In this document: positions 41,274 to 49,122 of the stretch, one piece after another
Layout: every line of letters begins with the position of its first letter
Numbering within the stretch: position 1 is the stretch's first letter
Source: Treponema sp.
GTDB lineage: Bacteria > Spirochaetota > Spirochaetia > Treponematales > Treponemataceae
Assembly (NCBI GenBank): GCA_017449265.1
Contig: JAFSJW010000080.1
Span: 62,001-126,000, forward strand
Reading direction: 5' to 3'
Length of the DNA stretch: 64,000 nucleotides
Translations under genes and position numbers: made by a program
The notes under the pieces: generated by a model
What the model was told of the DNA's origin: nothing
Databases searched by the model: none
The model's input: the letters and a program-made list of their open reading frames with translations, nothing else

Positions 41274-42251
41274 TTTAATGAGATAGACAAAATATCCGGC
41301 GTAAGCGCAAAGCATTATAATTCCGCCGGCACGGTTCAAAGTTTTTTTCTTCGTAAGGACGACGCAAAGAAGAAGTAATACTGCCGTCAGAATGCACACA
41401 ATACTGTCCGCAAAGAATCCGCCCTGATACGGAAGATTTCTTATAGTTGCGGAAACGCCGCCGACGAAAAGCATGTTGAATATGTTAGAGCCTACGATGT
41501 TTCCGATTGCTATATCCGCGTTTTTCTTCAATGCGGCGGCTATACAAGTCGCAAGCTCCGGAAGGGATGTTCCGAGGGCAACAATCGTAAGACCGATTAT
41601 TCGCTCTGAGATTCCGAAAAGGCGCGCGAGCTTTGTGGCAGAGTTTATAGTGTAGTTAGAGCCGAGTACTACGAGTGCCAGACCCACCAAAAGAAGGAAA
41701 ATAAGTTTTATCCAAGATGTGTTTTTCCCGTCAGGGACTTCCTCTGCTTCCGCTTCGCCGCGCTTTACCATAACGAAAAGGTATGCTAGGTACGCAACGA
41801 ACAGAATGAGGAGAATGATTCCGCATGAGCGCGAAAGAACGCCGTCTGGGGCAGAGAGTCCTTTGAGTACGCCGGTTCCAAGTCCGAGCAGCATGAAGAT
41901 AACGGAGATTACGATTACGAACGGCATTTCGTAGCGCATTGTGCATTTCTGAACTGCAAGCGGTGTTATTATGGCAGTAATTCCGAGTATCACGAGAACA
42001 TTTATAATGTTCGAGCCGATTATGTTTCCTACGGCAAGGTCTGCGCTTCCGTGCATCGTAGCCGTAAGCGAAATTGCGGTTTCGGGCGCGCTCGTTCCCA
42101 TCGCCACGATTGTAAGCCCGATTATCAGCTGCGGAACTCCGAGCTTGTCCGCAATTCCTGCGGCTCCTTCAACGAACCAGTCAGCTCCCTTGACGAGCAG
42201 GATGAAGCCGAATACCAAAAGACCGAGAATGTCCAGAATCTGTGCGTCCAT
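41271..42251 (-). CDS. CaCA-family Na+(K+)/Ca2+-type cation exchanger, riboswitch controlled
   Basis: A 326-residue antiporter with ten or eleven membrane helices in two inverted halves. The alpha repeats are LIIGLTIVAMGTSAPETAISLTA with GNIIGSNIINVLVILG, and IIGLTIVALGTSLPELATCIAA with GNIVGSNIFNMLFVGG. YrbG-like members exchange Ca2+ or other divalents for Na+/H+. ATG 42251 follows GGAGG; an in-frame ATG at 42341 lies inside the riboswitch terminator and is rejected. The upstream yybP-ykoY element implies Mn2+ regulation, so Mn2+ export is a reasonable inference. Confidence 0.92.
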   Translation of the reverse strand: MDAQILDILGLLVFGFILLVKGADWFVEGAAGIADKLGVPQLIIGLTIVAMGTSAPETAISLTATMHGSADLAVGNIIGSNIINVLVILGITAIITPLAVQKCTMRYEMPFVIVISVIFMLLGLGTGVLKGLSAPDGVLSRSCGIILLILFVAYLAYLFVMVKRGEAEAEEVPDGKNTSWIKLIFLLLVGLALVVLGSNYTINSATKLARLFGISERIIGLTIVALGTSLPELATCIAAALKKNADIAIGNIVGSNIFNMLFVGGVSATIRNLPYQGGFFADSIVCILTAVLLLLCVVLTKKKTLNRAGGIIMLCAYAGYFVYLIK

Positions 42252-42301
42252 AAACGCCTCCTTGTTAAGTGACCGCCCTCGGGAGCTGAGTTTTCTGGGC
42301 T

Positions 42302-42437
42302 GCCCATAAAAAAAGACCTTTTGCCGATGTGACGCGCACATTTTTCGGCAAAAGGTCTTGTTATCCGAAAATCGAACGCCCGAAACCAGTCTTGCGACGG
42401 GTATGTTGATTCCGAGCCGTAACTACTCCCCTTTTGT
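42302..42437 (-). ncRNA. yybP-ykoY (Mn2+) riboswitch with transcription terminator
   Basis: On the minus strand the leader begins AAAAGGGGAGTAGTTACGG, contains TCAACATACCCGTCGC, and ends ATAACAAGACCTTTTGCC. These match the conserved GGGGAGUAG 5' strand, internal TCAACATAC loop and AACAAGACC 3' strand of the Mn2+-sensing class. AAGACCTTTTGCCGA is also the left arm of a terminator whose right arm is TCGGCAAAAGGTCTT followed by seven T. Mn2+ binding should sequester this strand in the aptamer and permit read-through into the exchanger gene. Confidence 0.85.
42308..42357 (-). terminator. Riboswitch-controlled terminator
   Basis: A 15-bp stem (AAGACCTTTTGCCGA / TCGGCAAAAGGTCTT) followed by TTTTTTT, read on the minus strand. 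Its left arm overlaps the last conserved aptamer strand. Confidence 0.85.
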
Positions 42438-42493
42438 TTATAAGTTCTAGTAAAGCAGATTTTGTTTTTTTTTTCAAGTTATAGAATTAGGGC

Positions 42494-42573
42494 AAAAAAA
42501 ATCGGGCTTTTCTTGAAGTACGCTGCTTTTCTTCGCTAGCTTCAATCTGAAAAAGCCCGTTTCTTTTTTTCAG
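42494..42573 (-). terminator. Bidirectional terminator-like hairpin
   Basis: CGGGCTTTT and AAAAAGCCCG arms with inner GAAG/CTTC pairing. T-rich tracts follow on both strands (TTTCTTTTTTT on plus, TTTTTTTT on minus). It terminates the 127-residue gene that ends at 42585. Confidence 0.7.
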
Positions 42574-42584
42574 CCATATTTTGA

Positions 42585-42968
42585 TTATGCGTCAAGACTG
42601 AAAATCATACCGACTTGCGGAGCTACTCCTGCAAGTCCGTAACCAGTTGCCTGAGCTGTCTGAATTGTAGTCTGTAGTTTTGTTTGGAAATGCTCTATCA
42701 GAACATCAAGCTGCTTGTCAGTGAACTCCCCGTCTTTTACATTGACCTTAGGGTTCGCTTTCATTGTGTGAAGCTGGTCGATGAGCGAGTTCAGAATGCG
42801 AACTTTGCTCACAGGCAGTCCCTGCTGGTTCGGTCTGGCAGCTACGCCCGAAACATGGTCAAACTGCGAGTAAATCACCATCGCAGGCTTCACAGGAACA
42901 TACAGCTTGCTTGTTCCTGAGACAACGTTATTATACGTATAAGAGTTTATCCCAAGCGAATTTATCAT
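42585..42968 (-). CDS. Conserved hypothetical protein, 127 residues
   Basis: A soluble protein without signal peptide, beginning MINSLGINSYTYNNVVSGTS. It has a central helical segment (SKVRILNSLIDQLHTMK) and an amphipathic C-terminal helix (TDKQLDVLIEHFQTKLQTTI). GGGGG is ten bases before the ATG. The style of N-terminus suggests a structural or motility-linked treponemal protein, but I do not recognise a named family. It is monocistronic, between the riboswitch and the divergent protease gene. Confidence 0.75.
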   Translation of the reverse strand: MINSLGINSYTYNNVVSGTSKLYVPVKPAMVIYSQFDHVSGVAARPNQQGLPVSKVRILNSLIDQLHTMKANPKVNVKDGEFTDKQLDVLIEHFQTKLQTTIQTAQATGYGLAGVAPQVGMIFSLDA

Positions 42969-43147
42969 AGCTCATAACCCCCTTTTATAAGATTCATATT
43001 TCTACCCACCTGTTTTTATTCTCGGCTGACCGCCCGAAAGTATTAGGCTTTTGTTGCGAATTTTATATATTTAATGAAAGAATTTTTTTTGTGTGATTAA
43101 TGAAATCTCCAAAAACTTTAATTTTTAGATATTAATTATCAATTTAA

Positions 43148-43176
43148 TAGACATAATCGAAAAAAAAGACTACATT
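43148..43176 (+). promoter_or_regulatory. Promoter of the HtrA-type protease gene (leaderless)
   Basis: TAGACA (43148-43153), a 17-base spacer, TACATT (43171-43176), then seven bases to the ATG at 43184, with no Shine-Dalgarno. Confidence 0.4.
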
Positions 43177-43183
43177 TTATGTT

Positions 43184-44527
43184 ATGAAACTTTATTCGCG
43201 TCTTCAAATGATAAAAAATACTATTATCGGTGTTGTTTTGGGGCTATGTCTGGCGGCTGCTGGATTTGCGGTTTATTCTATCTCAAAAAAATCCGGTTCT
43301 GAGAAGCCTGAGCGTCTGCCGGAGGTGTCAGCCGTACAGGAGCAGGAGAAGACTGCGGAACCTGAGAAAAGTGCGGGGGAGCCTGTCACTGCCGACTCAA
43401 AACGGATTGCCGCGCTTGAGGCAAAATATGACTCTCTTCTATCTAAGACAATGGAAATTGCAAACTCAAATGCCTCGTATACTCAGGACGAGCTGCAGAA
43501 TATTGCGGTCTACGAAAAATGCAACGAGGCCGTAGTGAACATAACGACGCAGGAAATGGGCTACAACTGGTTCTTTGAGCCTGTCGTACAAGACGGCGGC
43601 TCTGGCTCGGGGTCTATCATAGACAAGCGCGGCTATGTCGTAACTAATGTTCATGTCATTTCAAAGGCGAACAAGATAAATATTTCACTTGCCAACGGAA
43701 ATACATACGAAGGTGTTGTTGTAGGAAAAGATATTGAGAGCGACATCGCGGTTTTAAAATTTGATCCGCCGGCTGATGTCGCGCTTAAAACAATTGACTT
43801 CGGAAACAGCGAGAATCTAAAAGTAGGACAAAAAGTTCTTGCAATCGGAAACCCTTTTGCCTTGGAGCGTACAATTACCACTGGAATCATTTCCGGGCTT
43901 GGCCGTCCTATTCAGGAAAGCGCGAATGTCATCATAAGGAATATGATTCAGACCGACGCTGCCATAAATCCTGGAAATTCCGGAGGACCTCTTCTTGATT
44001 CGACCGGTAAGATGATTGGAATAAACACGATGATAATATCGAATTCCGGAAGCTCCGCAGGGCTGGGGTTCGCAGTTCCTGTGAGCACCGCCCGCCGCGT
44101 TGTGAGCGATCTTATCCAGTACGGGAAAGTGCGGCGCGGAAAGCTCGGAATAAAGCCTGTTCAGATGACGGCCGACATAGCGAATTACATCAATACAACT
44201 GGTCAGAATGCGGGACTTTCAAAAGTTGCCATTTCATCTGGCATTATCATAAGCGAAATTTCAGCTGGTTCTGGCGCAGAAAAAGCTGGTCTTGTCGCAG
44301 GTCCGCTCAGTGTGCGCTCACGGTATGGCTTCAATACGGTCACTTTCAATATTGGCGGTGATATAATCACTGGAATTGACAACATCACGGTTTCTTCTTA
44401 TGCAGATTATATGAGCGCACTTGAATCCAAGCGTCCCGGGGACACGGTTACTGTTACTGTTTACAGGAACGGTGAGTATAAAAAGATAAAAGTCACTCTT
44501 GACGGCTCTTCTTCCAGCACTTTGTAG
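43184..44527 (+). CDS. HtrA/DegP-type serine protease with PDZ domain
   Basis: A 447-residue periplasmic or membrane-anchored protease. There is one N-terminal membrane segment (residues 12-34), a charged linker to about residue 100, then the trypsin-like domain with triad His157 (VVTNVHVIS), Asp187 (ESDIAVLKF) and Ser266 (NPGNSGGPL). A PDZ domain occupies the last 120 residues (GIIISEISAGSGAEKAGLVAG and GDIITGIDNITVSS). Such enzymes degrade misfolded envelope proteins. The next gene starts 17 bases after its stop. Confidence 0.94.
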   Translation: MKLYSRLQMIKNTIIGVVLGLCLAAAGFAVYSISKKSGSEKPERLPEVSAVQEQEKTAEPEKSAGEPVTADSKRIAALEAKYDSLLSKTMEIANSNASYTQDELQNIAVYEKCNEAVVNITTQEMGYNWFFEPVVQDGGSGSGSIIDKRGYVVTNVHVISKANKINISLANGNTYEGVVVGKDIESDIAVLKFDPPADVALKTIDFGNSENLKVGQKVLAIGNPFALERTITTGIISGLGRPIQESANVIIRNMIQTDAAINPGNSGGPLLDSTGKMIGINTMIISNSGSSAGLGFAVPVSTARRVVSDLIQYGKVRRGKLGIKPVQMTADIANYINTTGQNAGLSKVAISSGIIISEISAGSGAEKAGLVAGPLSVRSRYGFNTVTFNIGGDIITGIDNITVSSYADYMSALESKRPGDTVTVTVYRNGEYKKIKVTLDGSSSSTL

Positions 44528-44543
44528 TCATGGTGCCGTAGCG

Positions 44544-46706
44544 TTGAGAAAAATCCTATTCTTTTTTCTGCTTGTTTGTGTCCGCTTTTTTTCCGCTGCC
44601 AGCACGGTTCAAATACCTGTTTCGGGGCTTGAAACTGCTGGCGGGGAAATGACTCTCATTGATTTTGAGTGGAGCGATGACTGGTTTTTCTCAAAACCTG
44701 CAACTGAATATAATCATAATCTTGCGCGTATTGCATGTGTGTTTTCTGAGAATGCTTACTGCGACTATTTTCTTGAGCGTCCCCACGATTCTCTCACGCT
44801 TTCCTACAAGGCGGTAGGCGCAGATATTTCCTCACTTGAATACCATTATGATGTGGATTATTCTGCCCCAATCATGGGGAACAATCAGGCTGCGTTCAGT
44901 TTTGCCACAAAAACCGTGAGAAATTCATCGGAAGAAAGGACTCTTGTGTTCGTTATTATACGCGGAACTCCTCTGAACGCGAACGAATGGATTTCTAATA
45001 TCAATGTGAGCGACACAACAAAAACTGCGGAAGCGTTCCATGAGGGCTTTTTCAAATCTGCGCAGCAAATCCACAATGCCCTTGTTTACTATCTTCTCAA
45101 GCGCGCCGTAGACCCTGACTCCTGTTGTTTTCTTATTGCGGGGCACAGCCGGGGGGCGGCTCTTGCAAACCTTGTCGGCGCGCTTCTTGCCAACGAGGGG
45201 CTTTTCAGTACTGAACGGATATATGACTACACTTTTGCGGCTCCGAATGTTTCTTCCTCAGAAAAAACATCAGACCACAAGTACGATTTCATCTGGAACA
45301 TAGTCAACGCCGAGGACATAGTTCCCAGTGTTCCTCCGTGCAGGGGAGAAAACTGGAAGTATAAAAAGTACGGGCATGTTCTGACTACGGTGAATTTCTG
45401 GAACATGGATGGAAATACATATATCAATGATTATCTTCCGCGCGTGAACGAATATTACAACAAATTCCTTAAGCGTGATTTTTATCCGTTCAAGCTCGGA
45501 ACATATCTTCCGTCCATGATTGCGCGTCTTTTGACCGGAATGTGCAAGGAGGTCGGCTCGTACTATGACTCAGGCTTAAAATTGCGCGAGAAAGCGGAGG
45601 GGCTTTTTTGGAAAGTTTTCCCCGAGAATGCGGAGGAATCCATTCCGCTTGAAGACGATGCGCCTGGAAAGAAAAAAGGCACGAAGCGGCTCGTTGAGAA
45701 AATACAGGCAAGCCTGAACAAAAGCACGAACGGACTTCTTGATTATGCCTCCAACGCATTTGTCGATATGCATGCGTGCGAGGCGTATCTTTCATGGCTT
45801 TTGGTGCTTGACGAGGACGAGCTTTATTCTGATGTGGGAAGCAGCGCAGTTATAATAGAAAAAAGCTACGAATGTGCAGTGCTTAACTCTCACGGCGAGG
45901 TTATGGCAAGAATTGTCGACGGAATATTGCAGATGAAGAGTGTAAAAGCTCCTATAGGTGCCTCAATTGCTTTCGGAAAAACAGTCATATATTTTCCGTC
46001 CAATGCTGATTTTACCGTTATCATTTACAAGGACAGCATAGTTCCGTCAATAATACCAACTACAATCGAGCATTATGATTCTGCTGGCTATCTGATTGAG
46101 TCGTGCGAGACCAAGCGGCTTTATCCGTCACGATTTGTCGCCTATAAGTTTCATGCAGGATTCGTTACTTTGCGCGAAGATAAGATTTCTGCTGAAAAAA
46201 TCTACGGATTGGAGCTTTTTGAGCTTGTGCGTGCCGGAAAGCTCAAGCAGGCGCAGCGTTTCAGGGTGCAGCCTGAATTCAGCGTTGATGTTAACAACGG
46301 AATCTTCGGCGGTTTCCATTTAGGGTGCAGAAACATTTTTGGAACGATTCTTGTCGGAAAAGCCTTGACAAAGTTCGATGACGGAATCTTCGTTGCACTG
46401 GGGATAGGGCGTGAGTCCAATTTTTACGGACATATAATGCTGAACACGGAGTTTTTCTCCAAGTATGTTTACTCTACTGCCAGCAAGGTTGGAAAATCGG
46501 CTTATGTTCCCGCGCTCAGGTTCGCTTTTCTCGTAAAACCGTTCAGAAGGCTTGAGTTTTTTTCCGCCGTAACTTTTGATGCCCATATTCAAGGATTTAA
46601 CGACGGTGCGTTTTCTTCTAATGTTCAGAGCAGTTTCTGGGGTACATGGCGTTGGAACGATGATTTTGAGCTTGTGCCGGCATTAAGTTTCGGGGTGAAG
46701 TTTTGA
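44544..46706 (+). CDS. Class 3 lipase-like protein with C-terminal beta-barrel-like domain
   Basis: An exported protein of about 720 residues. I start at TTG 44544 because it opens a signal peptide (RKILFFFLLVCVRFFSAAS); a longer in-frame start overlaps the protease gene. Residues about 90-290 form a Lipase_3 alpha/beta hydrolase: VFVIIRGTPLNANEW, the nucleophile elbow FLIAGHSRGAALANLVGALL, then VNAEDIVPSVPP (Asp) and YGHVLT (His). The last 170 residues are short alternating strands (FGGFHLGCRNIFGTILVGKAL, ALRFAFLVKPF) ending in GVKF with a terminal Phe, as in outer-membrane barrels. I infer a surface or outer-membrane lipase. The lipase part is firm, the barrel tentative. Confidence 0.82.
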   Translation: MRKILFFFLLVCVRFFSAASTVQIPVSGLETAGGEMTLIDFEWSDDWFFSKPATEYNHNLARIACVFSENAYCDYFLERPHDSLTLSYKAVGADISSLEYHYDVDYSAPIMGNNQAAFSFATKTVRNSSEERTLVFVIIRGTPLNANEWISNINVSDTTKTAEAFHEGFFKSAQQIHNALVYYLLKRAVDPDSCCFLIAGHSRGAALANLVGALLANEGLFSTERIYDYTFAAPNVSSSEKTSDHKYDFIWNIVNAEDIVPSVPPCRGENWKYKKYGHVLTTVNFWNMDGNTYINDYLPRVNEYYNKFLKRDFYPFKLGTYLPSMIARLLTGMCKEVGSYYDSGLKLREKAEGLFWKVFPENAEESIPLEDDAPGKKKGTKRLVEKIQASLNKSTNGLLDYASNAFVDMHACEAYLSWLLVLDEDELYSDVGSSAVIIEKSYECAVLNSHGEVMARIVDGILQMKSVKAPIGASIAFGKTVIYFPSNADFTVIIYKDSIVPSIIPTTIEHYDSAGYLIESCETKRLYPSRFVAYKFHAGFVTLREDKISAEKIYGLELFELVRAGKLKQAQRFRVQPEFSVDVNNGIFGGFHLGCRNIFGTILVGKALTKFDDGIFVALGIGRESNFYGHIMLNTEFFSKYVYSTASKVGKSAYVPALRFAFLVKPFRRLEFFSAVTFDAHIQGFNDGAFSSNVQSSFWGTWRWNDDFELVPALSFGVKF

Positions 46707-46753
46707 TTTTTTTTGATAATTCATAAAGATTGCGCTTTTTTGAATATTCCTAT

Positions 46754-46792
46754 TAGAGCTGTTCGGAAAACTGAAGTTTCCGAACAGCTCTA
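46754..46792 (-). repeat. Dispersed 39-bp palindrome, perfect copy, inverted orientation
   Basis: The perfect 16-bp stem TAGAGCTGTTCGGAAA with loop ACTGAAG, the complement of CTTCAGT, so this copy is inverted. It lies downstream of the lipase gene. Confidence 0.85.
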
Positions 46793-46942
46793 TTGTAAAT
46801 TTTAGTTATAATTTACAGAATTTTGTGGAAAAAATATGAAATGAGAATTAAAATAGGATAGTGAATTCGTCTGAAAATATACTTTTCATGGTGAATATTG
46901 ATTTACGGAGTAATTAAACTTATTTCAAAGACAAGGTGGAAT

Positions 46943-48082
46943 ATGGAACAGGAAGTTGTTACGACTAAAAGACAAAATCCGGATGATGCTGCAAAAGATT
47001 TGATTTCACAATTGAAAAATCCGTTGGATTCTTATAAGGCTGTGATTTTTATGGCCGCAATAAATTATGATTTTGAGGCCCTTTCGATTGCAATAAAAAA
47101 TGAATTTCCACGGGCTGAGGTCATAGGCGCAAGTACGGCTGGCGAAATAAACATGAACGGCTTTTTGAATGATTCCGTCGTACTTACGACGCTTTCGGAC
47201 AACTCCACAAAAGTAAGCGGAGTTCTTATTGAGAACGGAAGCAAGTACCCAATCGGAAACAAGGGTGATATTGAGAAAGCTCTGTCAAAAGCAGGGATTG
47301 CAGTGGGAGATTCAAATTCTCACAGGAATGCGTTCGCAATTACTTTCATAAACGGTGTTTACAATGCCGAGGAAACAATTCTTACTACATTCTATTCAAT
47401 TATAAAGAATGATAATTTCCCGCTTGCTGGCGGAACGGCAGGATTCACTGGAAATACGCCAAAGACATTCGTGAGCTACAACGGAAAAACGACTCAGGAC
47501 GGAGCCGTTATGCTTTATGTCAAAACTCAGTGTAAATTCGATATTCGTCAGGAAGATATTTTCAATCCGGTCGGAAAGCAAGTTTTTGTTACCGAGGCGG
47601 ATCCTGTCAACAGGATTGTTTCAAAATTCAACGGCCGCCCGGCAAAAACTGTGTACGCGGAAATGCTTGGCGTAAGCGAGAGCCAGGCTGAGGGAATGAC
47701 TTTCGAGAATCCTTTCGGAAAGCACCTGAACGGTTCCGTTCATATCGCAGCTCTTGCAGGATTTACGCCTGACCGTAAGATTTCGCTTTTTGCGCGCGTT
47801 GTTCCGAATTCAACACTTGAAATTATGAAAATTGGCGATCCTCTCAAAAAAGCCGATGATACATGCAGCGGAATTAAATCCGTCATAGCAAATCCGCGCT
47901 TTACGCTGATGATGACTTGCATTACGCGTACAATGGCTTTCGAGCGTATGCGCATTGCGGACAAAATCATTGAGAAATACCGGGGAACATTCCCTACTTT
48001 CTGCGGATTCTCCTGCTACGGGGAGCAGATTGGTCGTATGCACTGCAACCAGACGCTGGTTACTGTCGTCATTGGAAACTAA
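46943..48082 (+). CDS. FIST-domain sensory protein
   Basis: A 379-residue cytoplasmic protein with FIST_N (SYKAVIFMAAINYDFEALSIAI, VIGASTAGEINMNGF, LAGGTAGFTGNTPKTFV) and FIST_C (YAEMLGVSESQ, NPFGKHLNGS and the C-terminal GFSCYGEQIGRMHCNQTLV). FIST domains are thought to bind small ligands such as amino acids and are often linked to signal transduction. ATG 46943 with AAGGTGG upstream is preferred to an earlier in-frame start. The next gene, 27 bases downstream, is a soluble chemoreceptor, suggesting a two-part cytosolic receptor. Confidence 0.9.
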   Translation: MEQEVVTTKRQNPDDAAKDLISQLKNPLDSYKAVIFMAAINYDFEALSIAIKNEFPRAEVIGASTAGEINMNGFLNDSVVLTTLSDNSTKVSGVLIENGSKYPIGNKGDIEKALSKAGIAVGDSNSHRNAFAITFINGVYNAEETILTTFYSIIKNDNFPLAGGTAGFTGNTPKTFVSYNGKTTQDGAVMLYVKTQCKFDIRQEDIFNPVGKQVFVTEADPVNRIVSKFNGRPAKTVYAEMLGVSESQAEGMTFENPFGKHLNGSVHIAALAGFTPDRKISLFARVVPNSTLEIMKIGDPLKKADDTCSGIKSVIANPRFTLMMTCITRTMAFERMRIADKIIEKYRGTFPTFCGFSCYGEQIGRMHCNQTLVTVVIGN

Positions 48083-48109
48083 TGAGTTTTACGGGAGATT
48101 CAATCTATT

Positions 48110-48988
48110 ATGGAAAATATTGACCTATTAAAATGCGGAATAAATCTTGTTGAGTCCTTGACGGAATATCTTCAGAAAGATGCAATTGGTGCGGATTTCT
48201 TTATGCACTATCTTACTTCAAGAAACGAGCAGTCGAAAGTTTCTCTTGAGCAGGAGATGGCAATTGAAACGCTTCTTATGAAGACCGCCGACATGGAAGG
48301 CGAAACAAAGCATATTTCTGAGAACGCAAAGGAAAACTCAAACAGGCTTGCAATGATTTCTCAGGCAATAGCCGAGCTAAAAAAATCTGTTCTGGCAATC
48401 GAGCTTGAGCAGAAAAAGTATGTTGAGGAATTCAAGAGCCTTATTACACAGACGGCTACGATTACAGCCCAAATCAACGACATTCAGAATATTTCTGCTC
48501 AGACGAACCTTCTTTCATTCAACGCGTCTATTGAGGCTGCCCGCGCCGGAAACGCCGGAAAGGGATTCCGCGTCATTGCGAACGAGGTCAAAAAACTGTC
48601 TAATGACACGAGCAAAACTTCGGAAGAAATCAAGAAGAATGTTAACAACCTTGTTGCGTCAATCAGCAACATGGAAAAAAAGACGCTCAAGAATTCAAAC
48701 GCGCTTACTGATTTGGCAAATGAAACGAACCAGACGCTTGAAAGCTTCGATTCCGTTCGTGACATAAATTCAAGGAACAATGAGAATGTTGAGAACATCA
48801 CAAACTTCATAAACACTACTTTCGATGGTCTTAACACTGTCATAAATGCTATCAAGAAGACGGAGGAGGAGAGCAATAAGACGCTTGAGCTTTTTGCGAA
48901 GTGCGCTTCTGACAACGAGATGCTTTTCAATGACTTCTATTCGTTCGCATTCCAGATAAAGGCTATCCTGAAAGAAATGAACAAATAA
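48110..48988 (+). CDS. Soluble methyl-accepting chemotaxis protein, FIST partner
   Basis: A 292-residue MCP signalling protein without membrane segments, HAMP or sensor domain. The tip is intact ([24 protein letters not shown], then [20 protein letters not shown]), flanked by coiled coils. The N-terminal 50 residues ([22 protein letters not shown]) are a small helical part that might bind the upstream FIST protein. GGGAG precedes the ATG. The two genes are almost certainly cotranscribed. It would recruit CheA and CheW to a cytoplasmic array. The signal is unknown. Confidence 0.93.
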   Translation: MENIDLLKCGINLVESLTEYLQKDAIGADFFMHYLTSRNEQSKVSLEQEMAIETLLMKTADMEGETKHISENAKENSNRLAMISQAIAELKKSVLAIELEQKKYVEEFKSLITQTATITAQINDIQNISAQTNLLSFNASIEAARAGNAGKGFRVIANEVKKLSNDTSKTSEEIKKNVNNLVASISNMEKKTLKNSNALTDLANETNQTLESFDSVRDINSRNNENVENITNFINTTFDGLNTVINAIKKTEEESNKTLELFAKCASDNEMLFNDFYSFAFQIKAILKEMNK

Positions 48989-49052
48989 GGTCAGTTTGTT
49001 TTTCTAAACTCTCAGATTAGAAGTGAAAGTCACCAAAGCTGGGGCGATTTTG

Positions 49053-49096
49053 CGGCTAGTGATTCTGCCTGTCTACAGGTAGAATCACAGCTACCG
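49053..49096. terminator. Strong hairpin between convergent genes
   Basis: GTGATTCTGCCTGT and ACAGGTAGAATCAC (49059-49088) form a near-perfect 14-bp stem with a two-base loop. It lies between the soluble receptor (plus) and the transglutaminase-like gene (minus). There is no T-run, so the terminator role is inferred from position. Confidence 0.45.
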
Positions 49097-49122
49097 TATC
49101 TTTCCGAAAATTAAGGACAACT

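Noticed and set aside
42252-42341. Thirty-residue N-terminal extension of the exchanger
   Set aside because: The upstream ATG lies inside the riboswitch terminator stem; the ATG at 42251 has GGAGG.
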